Shown: piece after piece, positions 1-5,931 of the stretch
Position numbering within the stretch: position 1 is the first letter of the stretch
Layout: each line of letters opens with the position of its first letter
From: SAR324 cluster bacterium
GTDB taxonomy: Bacteria > SAR324 > XYD2-FULL-50-16
DNA length: 9,934 bases
NCBI GenBank assembly: GCA_002401295.1
Contig: NVSR01000053.1
Span: 6,588-16,521 of the forward strand
Reading direction: 5' to 3'
Program-made: the position numbers and the translations under genes
The notes under the pieces: generated by a model
Told to the model about the DNA's origin: nothing
The model's input: the letters and a program-made list of their open reading frames with translations, nothing else
Databases searched by the model: none

Positions 1-125
1 CTACTGAAGCTACTGAAGCTACTGAAGCTACTGAAGCTACTGAGACTACTGAAGCTACTGAGACTACTAAAACTACAGAAGAGCCTGTAGTAGCTGAAGA
101 AAAAACAGAAGAGAGCGGAGAGTAA
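1..125 (+). CDS. 3' end of an unidentified gene with a Thr-Glu-Ala repeat tail (partial)
   Basis: Only the last 40 codons are inside the window, with codons starting at base 3 and a TAA at 123-125. The visible part is a run of TEA/TET triplets followed by an acidic end containing EEPVVAEEKTEESGE. It is rich in Glu and Thr, has no hydrophobic segment, and is almost certainly a disordered C-terminal extension rather than a folded domain. Such acidic repeat tails occur on several unrelated proteins, including some ribosomal proteins and chaperones, so the tail does not identify the gene. The frame is supported by the uninterrupted repeat and by the strong terminator that begins 18 bases after the stop. 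The gene appears to be the last of its transcription unit. Confidence 0.75.
   Translation, partial: TEATEATEATEATETTEATETTKTTEEPVVAEEKTEESGE
3..74 (+). repeat. 9-bp tandem repeat inside the coding sequence
   Basis: Eight consecutive 9-base units are visible. Five are ACTGAAGCT (3-38 and 48-56), two are ACTGAGACT (39-47 and 57-65) and one is the degenerate ACTAAAACT (66-74). The unit length is a multiple of three, so gain or loss of units changes the length of the Thr-Glu-Ala tail without shifting the frame. The array continues out of the window to the left, so the total copy number is unknown. Confidence 0.9.
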
Positions 126-143
126 TTCTTACGCTTTGTTATG

Positions 144-170
144 AAGGAAAGGGGTTTTCCCCTTTCCTTT
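144..170 (+). terminator. Strong hairpin terminator after the first gene
   Basis: A perfect 11-bp stem is formed by AAGGAAAGGGG (144-154) and CCCCTTTCCTT (159-169) around a TTTT loop. The 3' arm ends in a short run of T, so it can act as an intrinsic terminator for the upstream gene. Because the 5' arm starts with AA preceded by few A residues, activity on the other strand would be weaker. Confidence 0.8.
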
Positions 171-176
171 CAATGC

Positions 177-202
177 CATATCCAAGATATTTCTTGGGTA
201 TG
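177..202 (+). promoter_or_regulatory. Second hairpin in the leader of the TonB-like gene
   Basis: CATATCCAAGA (177-187) pairs with TCTTGGGTATG (192-202) around a TATT loop, giving 11 pairs including one T·G wobble. It ends 20 bases before the GTG start at 223 and lies just after the terminator at 144-170. If the TonB-like gene is transcribed through this point, the hairpin would sit in its 5' leader. No T-run follows it, so it is not a simple terminator. Confidence 0.5.
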
Positions 203-222
203 ACACCTCCCAGAGATCCACA

Positions 223-1722
223 GTGAACATCTCCTTGAAAGATCCATTTTATGGGTTATTGTTCGGCTCCATACTGATTCACCTCTTTCTCCTCTCTACG
301 GTTAGTTGGAAAGCTGCAGAACCGCTGCCTCCAAAAGAAGAGTTGATCGAAGTCGCTTTGATTCTGCCGGAAGAACCTCCACAGATTATTGAAAAAAAGA
401 CGATTCCTCCCAAGAAGACGATTCCTCCCAAGAAGACGACTCCTCCTAAAAAGGAAGTGGCTCTCGAAGAAAAGACTAGCAATCTAAAAAGGGATCCCGT
501 TAAACCTGCTAAAAGCACAGCAAAGGTTCCCAAAAAAGAGAAAAAGGTTATCGCGAAAAAAACAGTAAAGCCTAAACCTGTTAAGAAAACAGTTCAAACA
601 ACCAAAGCTAAGAATCGTAAGCCAGAGGTTTTGAAAAAACCTGTTAAGGTGGCGATCCCTCAACCGGCTAAAGTAGCTGCCCCTCAACCAGCGAAAAGTA
701 AAGCGATCAAGGCCGCTCCCAAACAACTGGCTCCAACCAAGTTAACGCAGCCTAAAAAAGAAATTAGCCCACAGCAAAAACCTGAGGTTCCTGTTACCTT
801 AGTAAAAAAAGCACCAACTAAGACTACGCCTAAAGTAATCCGCAAAGAGAATATAAAAGTAGAGAAACAAGCGCCGCTTGCAATGTTACCAACCCGACAT
901 AAGGTCGCATCATCAGCAAATGATCAGCCAATATTAAAAGTAGAGAAAACGGAGACTCCCCTACCGGCAGGCAAGCAAGGAATACAAAAACTCAACCAAA
1001 AGCTAACAGGTGGTAGCCCGGATTCCTCTGAAATGGAGGAAATCCCCTTGAAAAAAGAGAAACAGGTGGCAACACCAGTCATTGTTGAGAAACCCCAGAT
1101 AACTTTGTCCAGGTATGTGCCGTCAAAGAAAGGATCATCCTTTCGCTTATCCACTCAAAGGCTCAAATCACAGAAAGTGGAGGTCTCCATTCAATCTTCA
1201 AGGAAACCACAACGTATCCCTGAATCATCACCAACATCACCCGTTTTATTCAAAAATTTACAGAGTAATGTGGCTCAGCCAACTATCACGGGCGTAGAAG
1301 TGGGACAAATTACTCCAGGTACAATCCCAGTAGAGATCAATAGCAAGTTTTTAAGAAAGGCGGAAGAAACAGAGAAATATAGATTGATTGAACAAGTCAG
1401 CCCTACACCAGAGCAAAATGAAGCAGCTGAAGGTGAAGATGAGGGTAACACCTTTATCGAGGGTGAAGTCAGCAAACGAAAACTTCTCTACCAACCTCAA
1501 CCTCCTGAACTGGACATTGAAAGGGATGTAACAATTTCTCTTCAGTTTAAGGTGTTGCCTGACGGTACGGTAGACCAGATTCTCCCCTACCGCAAAGGGG
1601 ACCCTACGCTGGAGATTCTGGCTATGAATTTATTGCAGCAATATAAATTCAAGCCCTTGTTATTCGGCAGCGATACTATTCAATCCGGCATCATTCACTT
1701 TACAATCTATCGTAAACGCTAG
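223..1722 (+). CDS. TonB-like energy transducer with a very long Lys/Pro-rich linker
   Basis: The predicted 499-residue protein has the architecture of TonB: a short N-terminus, one membrane segment at about residues 9-29, a long Lys/Pro/Thr-rich periplasmic linker, and a C-terminal domain from about residue 421. The C-terminal part shows the family pattern of beta strand, DGTV turn, a helix and a final KFKPL...HFTIYRKR strand. TonB proteins transmit inner-membrane proton-motive force from ExbB-ExbD to outer-membrane receptors. At 499 residues it is about twice the usual length, and the excess lies in the linker. No exbB, exbD or receptor gene is in the window, so the partner is unknown. The start is GTG with no clear Shine-Dalgarno. 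It was chosen because it places the membrane helix directly after a short basic N-terminus and no in-frame ATG lies upstream of that helix. A non-transport role such as a divergent envelope-spanning protein cannot be excluded. Confidence 0.8.
   Translation: MNISLKDPFYGLLFGSILIHLFLLSTVSWKAAEPLPPKEELIEVALILPEEPPQIIEKKTIPPKKTIPPKKTTPPKKEVALEEKTSNLKRDPVKPAKSTAKVPKKEKKVIAKKTVKPKPVKKTVQTTKAKNRKPEVLKKPVKVAIPQPAKVAAPQPAKSKAIKAAPKQLAPTKLTQPKKEISPQQKPEVPVTLVKKAPTKTTPKVIRKENIKVEKQAPLAMLPTRHKVASSANDQPILKVEKTETPLPAGKQGIQKLNQKLTGGSPDSSEMEEIPLKKEKQVATPVIVEKPQITLSRYVPSKKGSSFRLSTQRLKSQKVEVSIQSSRKPQRIPESSPTSPVLFKNLQSNVAQPTITGVEVGQITPGTIPVEINSKFLRKAEETEKYRLIEQVSPTPEQNEAAEGEDEGNTFIEGEVSKRKLLYQPQPPELDIERDVTISLQFKVLPDGTVDQILPYRKGDPTLEILAMNLLQQYKFKPLLFGSDTIQSGIIHFTIYRKR
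400..453 (+). repeat. 18-bp tandem repeat encoding TIPPKK units
   Basis: Three consecutive 18-base units lie at 400-417, 418-435 and 436-453. The first two are identical (ACGATTCCTCCCAAGAAG) and the third has diverged at three bases. They encode TIPPKK, TIPPKK and TTPPKK at residues 60-77 of the TonB-like linker. The identity of the first two units at the DNA level suggests recent duplication, so the linker length may vary between strains. Confidence 0.85.
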
Positions 1723-1741
1723 CCTGTTCCCCTGAGAGCGG

Positions 1742-2725
1742 CTAATTGAAAGTACGGCTGTTACTAATAGGAGTGCGAGCTTGGGCCCTCGCAAACTTGC
1801 TAGCCCAAGTCACTTTGGTGGGGGAGAAAATTCGCGGTGAAATTACATGGATGCTATTGGGTAATAATGTAAAGGTGGCGGGTAATCGCCCTATATGATT
1901 GCCATCAGCAATAATTTCATTTTCTTGCCCGATACCCTGAACCTCCAATTCACTAAACTGGCGATGAAAAACGTTTTCATTCGTATCATCCCCAATACCG
2001 GAAAATAGGTTAGGCAAAGAGAAAGTGTACTCTCTGAGGGGCTGTGGATTGGGCTGAATGTACTCAAAACTCTTACGGAAAATGCGAGCTTTGGAGTAGA
2101 CCTTCGGGCCGTGGGTTATCTTATTGCCTAAGAGCAACATGGCAAAAATATAACTTCCTTCATAAATCACCTGATTGTTATGCTTGAGGGTGATGTTATG
2201 AGGGATCTTGGCTGGTGAAATACGAGATGAAGTTCGTAACCATTGCACAAAAGCTTTCAAAAACAAGGGAAGTTTCAAGACGGGCACACCGATCAGGACA
2301 TCATTAAGAATCAAATAACTCGCTGGGATTCCGTCTTTATTGATAAAGTGGCAGCGGATCAGATCAACGGGGGTAACCTGTTGACTATTAATCACTTCAA
2401 TCTGCTGAGAAACCTTAGTAGGCAACTGTAAATTAGAGGAAATAGCAGACTCCTTTGTATCTGGAAGGAAGGCTATCTTCTGGCCATTCCGTTGATCTAT
2501 CAAGGAAGAAAAGAAACTGTTGATAGCGCGACTGAAAAAGGGAGTATTACCTACCAGAATTATAATTTGATAATTCTCTAACTGCTCCGGCTTTTGAGGG
2601 ACATAGCTGTCTGGATAGTAGATTGAGGCTTCTGGATAGGAGGAACGAATGAGTTCTTGATATTTATTCCAAAAACTTTGTGTCTTCGTCGATAAGTTTG
2701 AATTAACAACGATTAGGATATTCAT
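1742..2725 (-). CDS. Diacylglycerol/sphingosine kinase-fold protein, probably catalytically dead
   Basis: The 327-residue protein resembles bacterial DgkB/YegS-type lipid kinases across its length. It begins with a NILIVVNS strand and turn, and has a nucleotide-site region near residues 53-105. A lid segment GPKVYSKARIF lies at about 206-216, and a C-terminal strand with ADGNHIGRLPATFTLLPNS lies at about 273-291. The order of these segments is that of the family. However, the GGDGT nucleotide loop is replaced by VGNTPF, the usual LGTGNDFA stretch reads PDTKESAIS, and the DGE acid reads DGN. Phosphotransfer is therefore unlikely, and a binding or regulatory role is an inference. Start: ATG at 2725 has GGAGA five bases upstream, while the in-frame TTG at 2728 is too close to that site. 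It is convergent with the TonB-like gene, 19 bases away, with no strong terminator between them. Confidence 0.65.
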   Translation of the reverse strand: MNILIVVNSNLSTKTQSFWNKYQELIRSSYPEASIYYPDSYVPQKPEQLENYQIIILVGNTPFFSRAINSFFSSLIDQRNGQKIAFLPDTKESAISSNLQLPTKVSQQIEVINSQQVTPVDLIRCHFINKDGIPASYLILNDVLIGVPVLKLPLFLKAFVQWLRTSSRISPAKIPHNITLKHNNQVIYEGSYIFAMLLLGNKITHGPKVYSKARIFRKSFEYIQPNPQPLREYTFSLPNLFSGIGDDTNENVFHRQFSELEVQGIGQENEIIADGNHIGRLPATFTLLPNSIHVISPRIFSPTKVTWASKFARAQARTPISNSRTFN

Positions 2726-2881
2726 CAAAGTCTCCGTAAAACTATGCCCTTCAGGGCGGATCTCACTGCTGAGTTTGGAATCAGTTACAACAACAAGTTC
2801 TTGCTGCTATAACCTGTGGAAAATCATAATTTTCTTAAAACTACCATTTCTGAAAGAACAAGAAAAGCATCAGTAATGTAA

Positions 2882-2918
2882 AGTCCCTACCAAATTTGAG
2901 AATTGTGAGTCCCTATCA
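2882..2918 (+). repeat. Two direct repeats AGTCCCTAYCA upstream of the hldE promoter
   Basis: AGTCCCTACCA (2882-2892) and AGTCCCTATCA (2908-2918) match at 10 of 11 bases, with starts 26 bases apart. The second copy ends 10 bases before the -35 box at 2929, a usual place for an activator site. No regulator is identifiable. Confidence 0.4.
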
Positions 2919-2928
2919 CCAATAGACA

Positions 2929-2958
2929 TTGACATGCCTTGCTGCCCAAAATTATGAT
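2929..2958 (+). promoter_or_regulatory. Sigma70-type promoter for the hldE-rsmD operon
   Basis: A consensus -35 TTGACA (2929-2934) is followed after 18 bases by TATGAT (2953-2958), which matches TATAAT at five of six positions. Transcription would start near 2965 and leave a leader of about 110 bases before the ATG at 3075. It is the best promoter match I found in the window and points toward the hldE-like gene. Confidence 0.65.
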
Positions 2959-3074
2959 ACGGAAACAAAATCACCCCATGCGCAATAACTCGAGGCAGTG
3001 GCCCTGCGTTTCCTAATCTGAGCAGAAGTAGACTGGTTTTACTGAGAAAATAATCCTAAAAAGAGACGTGAATA

Positions 3075-4493
3075 ATGCTGCCAAAAGTCCGCAATCAATT
3101 GATTCAAAGTATACATGATTTTTCTCGTCAACGAATTGTGGTTATCGGCGACTTGATTCTTGACCAGTACACTTGGGGGAGAGTAGATAGAATCTCCCCA
3201 GAAGCACCGATTCCCATAGTTCGCGTGGAAAAGGAGGAGTTTCGCTTGGGGGGAGCTGCTAGTGCTGTCGCTAATGTTCATGCTCTGGATTGTGATGTTT
3301 TCCCCGTAGGCTTAATCGGCCAGGATATGGCGGGTCGGCAACTGCAGGAAATTTTTCACGAGAAAAATATTCCTACTGAAGGCCTCGTAGTCGTTGAGGG
3401 TTTTCAAACCATTGTTAAAAAGCGAGTACTGACAAAACAGCAACAATTAATCCGTGTAGATTATGAATCGCCTGTACTTCACTCTGATGAATACGATGAG
3501 CTGCTTATACAAAAAATCAAATTAATTCTGGGAAAGGTGGATGCCGTCATCCTCTCTGATTACGCCAAAGGGGTACTCAGTCAACGAGTGATTCGTGAAA
3601 CAATTCAAGAAGCCTCGCAGCGGAAAATCCCCGTCATCTGTGACCCCGGCAAAGGTAAGGATATCTCCTGGTATCGGGGGGTGACAACGATCAAGCCCAA
3701 TCGTCTGGAAACGGAACAAGCCACAGGGATTCCACTCAAAGATCCTTCCAGTATTCTTCGAGCAGCAGCAAAACTACAGGAAAAATGCCAAAGCCACTTT
3801 TTATCGATCAGCCTGGACAAGGATGGGATCCTGCTCTATCGGAATGAAAAAGATTATCAGTTCATCGCAACCGAAGTCTTGGAGGTTTTTGATGTCACCG
3901 GTGCCGGGGATATCGTGATTAGTATTTTGGGGGTTTTATTAGCTCAAGGAGTTGCTGAGGATTTGACCCTGCATATGGCGAATGTTGCGGCGGAATTGGA
4001 AATTTCTCACATGGGAGTTGTCCCCATTCCCTGGAGTGATATCCTGGAGCACCTGGAAAAAGACGGACTCAGCCAAAAAATCACCTCCATCGACTATTTG
4101 CGTGGGGAATTGCAAACACTGGGAGATGCCCCTCTGCTCTTCACAAATGGATATTTTGATCAACTCTCTGCGGGGCATTTGCGCTTTCTGGTGGAAATTT
4201 CCAATATTCCCGGACGACTGATTGTGGCGATTAACAGTGATCAATCCATTCTTCGAGAAAAAGGTAGCCTTCCTCTACTGAATCAGAAGGACCGTGCTCG
4301 CCTCTTGGCAAGTTTGGAAAATGTTTACCGCGTACTTATTTTTGATGAAGTGGATGCCTCCTATCTCATTCGAACATTGACACCGGATGTAGTCATCAAG
4401 GGAGCGGCGTTTCAAGGACAGCAAATCCCGGAACAAGAGGCCATCCAAGCGATAGGCGCAGAGATCAAGTACATCAAACATTTTTCCTGGTAA
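3075..4493 (+). CDS. hldE: HldE-like heptose-7-phosphate kinase with an eroded nucleotidyltransferase domain
   Basis: This is a 472-residue protein of the bifunctional HldE (RfaE) family, which makes ADP-heptose for the LPS inner core. Residues 1 to about 325 form a PfkB/ribokinase domain: VIGDLILDQYTWGRVDRISPEAP at 23-45, FRLGGAASAVANV at 56-68, and DVTGAGD at 273-279 with catalytic Asp279. This half looks active, though the usual Thr after GAGD is Ile. Residues from about 350 form the cytidylyltransferase-like adenylyl domain: FTNGYFDQLSAGHL, NSDQSI, and DVVIKGAAF. Here the first His of the HxGH motif is Ser365, and the protein stops at residue 472 before the C-terminal Ser-Thr-Thr motif. 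Kinase function is likely and ADP-heptose synthesis doubtful. The Shine-Dalgarno is weak (AAGAGA, 9 bases from the ATG). It is first gene of an operon with rsmD. Family assignment is firm; activity of the second domain is inference. Confidence 0.88.
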   Translation: MLPKVRNQLIQSIHDFSRQRIVVIGDLILDQYTWGRVDRISPEAPIPIVRVEKEEFRLGGAASAVANVHALDCDVFPVGLIGQDMAGRQLQEIFHEKNIPTEGLVVVEGFQTIVKKRVLTKQQQLIRVDYESPVLHSDEYDELLIQKIKLILGKVDAVILSDYAKGVLSQRVIRETIQEASQRKIPVICDPGKGKDISWYRGVTTIKPNRLETEQATGIPLKDPSSILRAAAKLQEKCQSHFLSISLDKDGILLYRNEKDYQFIATEVLEVFDVTGAGDIVISILGVLLAQGVAEDLTLHMANVAAELEISHMGVVPIPWSDILEHLEKDGLSQKITSIDYLRGELQTLGDAPLLFTNGYFDQLSAGHLRFLVEISNIPGRLIVAINSDQSILREKGSLPLLNQKDRARLLASLENVYRVLIFDEVDASYLIRTLTPDVVIKGAAFQGQQIPEQEAIQAIGAEIKYIKHFSW

Positions 4494-4508
4494 GCAAAAC
4501 AGTTGGTG

Positions 4509-4550
4509 ACAACCGACAACCGACAACCGACAACCGACAACCGATAACCC
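4509..4550 (+). repeat. Heptanucleotide tandem repeat directly before rsmD
   Basis: Five perfect ACAACCG units run from 4509 to 4543, followed by a degenerate ATAACCC (4544-4550). The last base of the array is one base from the ATG at 4552. The array fills the region where a Shine-Dalgarno would normally lie, and none is visible. Because seven is not a multiple of three but the array is noncoding, copy-number change would alter spacing in the translation-initiation region rather than a reading frame. Short heptamer arrays of this type (for example the STRR repeats of cyanobacteria) are known in intergenic DNA. The relation to them is only by analogy. Confidence 0.9.
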
Positions 4551-4551
4551 T

Positions 4552-5106
4552 ATGCTAAGAATTATTGGTGGCAGCCTGAGAGGTCGAAAACTAAAGACTT
4601 TATCGGGACAGCAAACAAGACCTACATTGGAAAAGACACGAGGAGTGATCTTCAATACTCTACAGAGTCGTTATTACTTAGAAGAATTTCAAGGATATGA
4701 TCTATTCGCTGGTAGTGGTGCGCTAGGCCTGGAGGCACACAGCCGTGGAGTCCCGAAGGTTACCTTTGTTGAAAAAAGCAGAGATTCCTACTCATTACTA
4801 GCAGAGAATTTACGGCAGATTACCCAAACGGGAAGCTGTACATGCATTAACCGGGACGCAATTGGGTGGCTAAAAAAACAAACTTGGAATCACCAGTTGA
4901 ATCTATTTTTATTAGACCCTCCCTATCAAACAACGCTACTGCAAGAAATCCTGGAACTCCTGCACAAACAAAAAGAGCAACTAAAAGGAAGTCTGATTAT
5001 CCTGGAAACAGACCGTGATCTGGAGTTAGAGATCCCACCAGACTTTAAACGATTCCAACAAAAGTACCTTTCTAAAACACGTCTGGATTTTCTGGAGATC
5101 CAATAA
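4552..5106 (+). CDS. rsmD: 16S rRNA (guanine-966-N2)-methyltransferase RsmD
   Basis: The 184-residue protein is of normal RsmD length. It shows the diagnostic N-terminus LRIIGGSLRGRKL (2-14), the RPTLEKTRGVIFNTL segment (23-37), the S-adenosylmethionine loop DLFAGSGALGLEA (50-62), an acidic VEK that holds the ribose (73-75), and the catalytic LDPPY motif (121-125). RsmD methylates N2 of G966 of 16S rRNA during 30S assembly in the cytoplasm. The assignment is firm. It starts 58 bases after hldE across the heptamer array, without a recognisable Shine-Dalgarno, so translation may depend on coupling or a leaderless-like mechanism. Its TAA overlaps the ATG of the next gene by one base (TAATG), which indicates translational coupling. 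Downstream it is in the same operon as a periplasmic BamE-like protein with no obvious functional link. Confidence 0.93.
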   Translation: MLRIIGGSLRGRKLKTLSGQQTRPTLEKTRGVIFNTLQSRYYLEEFQGYDLFAGSGALGLEAHSRGVPKVTFVEKSRDSYSLLAENLRQITQTGSCTCINRDAIGWLKKQTWNHQLNLFLLDPPYQTTLLQEILELLHKQKEQLKGSLIILETDRDLELEIPPDFKRFQQKYLSKTRLDFLEIQ

Positions 5107-5837
5107 TGAAGCGACTGTTTTTCTTCTGCCTGTTTTTGCTCCTGCCAGGGGCTGCCTTTGCTGGCAACGGTTCTTTTCTGATTTTAAAATCAGTTTATTT
5201 GCATGAAGCCGTTAATCAGGATGGGGTTAAACTATTAACCCGCCAGAAAATTGCTTATGATGTAGAAATGCTGTTCCTGTCTCCTGAAGATACCATCATG
5301 TATCAGTTAGTTTTACCTTGGAGAGAGAAGGGCATTAACGGGAGTGGTTATATTCTGGAGAGTGACGCAGAGTTGCAGAAGCTGGGGGAAAAGCAAGTTA
5401 AGGTGTATGCTGAATTACCGACTCTTGGCATGGATATGACTAATTTCCAGCCTGTGCCTTCTCACAAACTCTTGTTTACGGGGAAAAAGGTAGATGCCGA
5501 AGACTTTCCCCATTTGATATGGCGGGAAGTGAATTATGAAATCAAAACAGCAAAGCGTTTTTGGGCTCCAGAATGGGCTGGCATTTATCGTCCCGATAAA
5601 AGCGCGGATTGGCTGAATCAGATTCACCGGGAAACCGTCAGATTGAGACTCAAAGGCAGTCTTTTACAGAAGATCTTGATGGGTCTGGTAGAAACGGGCT
5701 TTAGTAAAAAACAAGTCCTCTTAGCGATCGGCGACCCCAGAGAAAAGCAATTTTCTCAAGAGGCGCAGCAGGAAGAATGGATCTATGTAGATCGCAAAAT
5801 CATCTTTAAGGATAATCAAGTCATCCGCGTCCTCTAA
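5106..5837 (+). CDS. Secreted protein of unknown function with a C-terminal BamE/OmlA-like domain
   Basis: The 243-residue protein begins with a signal peptide: MKRLF, a Phe/Leu-rich core and AFA|GN cleavage at about residues 19-20. No lipobox Cys is present, so it should be soluble and periplasmic rather than a lipoprotein like BamE itself. The middle, about 20-180, carries no motif I recognise. The C-terminal segment, about 185-243, has the SmpA/OmlA/BamE pattern: a helix ending in VETGFSKKQVLLAIGDPRE, then WIYVDRKIIFKDNQVIRVL. In that family the G-x(2,3)-V-x(3)-GxP turn starts the compact beta fold. The BamE relation supports an envelope role, but the exact function is unknown. It shares one base with the end of rsmD, so it is translated from the same message. 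Nothing suggests truncation. Confidence 0.75.
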   Translation: MKRLFFFCLFLLLPGAAFAGNGSFLILKSVYLHEAVNQDGVKLLTRQKIAYDVEMLFLSPEDTIMYQLVLPWREKGINGSGYILESDAELQKLGEKQVKVYAELPTLGMDMTNFQPVPSHKLLFTGKKVDAEDFPHLIWREVNYEIKTAKRFWAPEWAGIYRPDKSADWLNQIHRETVRLRLKGSLLQKILMGLVETGFSKKQVLLAIGDPREKQFSQEAQQEEWIYVDRKIIFKDNQVIRVL

Positions 5838-5855
5838 AACACTACAGTATTCTCC

Positions 5856-5881
5856 CGCTCCCATATCTCTAGATGGGAGTG
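5856..5881. terminator. Hairpin between convergent genes, possible bidirectional terminator
   Basis: CTCCCAT (5858-5864) pairs with ATGGGAG (5873-5879) around an 8-base loop, extended by a G·T and a C-G pair to 5856-5881. It lies 19 bases after the stop of the BamE-like gene and 51 bases beyond the stop of the minus-strand regulator. No T-run follows on either strand, so it is a weak terminator candidate. Confidence 0.4.
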
Positions 5882-5931
5882 CAGGCCTTCCCTGAGAAAT
5901 TTAGAGAGGGACGCGCATCTCCCCCTATTTC

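Larger units (their letters stand above)
2729..3074. other. Regulatory gap between divergent genes
   Basis: This 346-base stretch contains no convincing gene. It holds the Shine-Dalgarno of the minus-strand gene (complement of 2731-2735), the small palindrome GCCCTTCAGGGC at 2746-2757, two AGTCCCTAYCA direct repeats, the plus-strand promoter at 2929-2958, and an approximately 110-base leader for the hldE-like gene. I found no clear minus-strand promoter by eye. Confidence 0.6.

Noticed and set aside
205..211. ACCTCCC resembling the anti-Shine-Dalgarno before the TonB-like start
   Set aside because: It is the complement of a ribosome site, not a ribosome site, and a short match like this is expected by chance.
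2746..2757. GCCCTTCAGGGC as a terminator or REP element
   Set aside because: The stem is only 4-5 bp with no T-run and a single copy in the window, so it is noted but not called.
4509..4550. CRISPR-like array
   Set aside because: The units are seven bases and directly adjoin each other with no spacers, so this is a simple tandem repeat.
4275..4655. Minus-strand open frame of 126 codons over the hldE/rsmD junction
   Set aside because: It is antisense to two well-supported genes, and its repeated SVVGCRL segment is simply the translated heptamer repeat.
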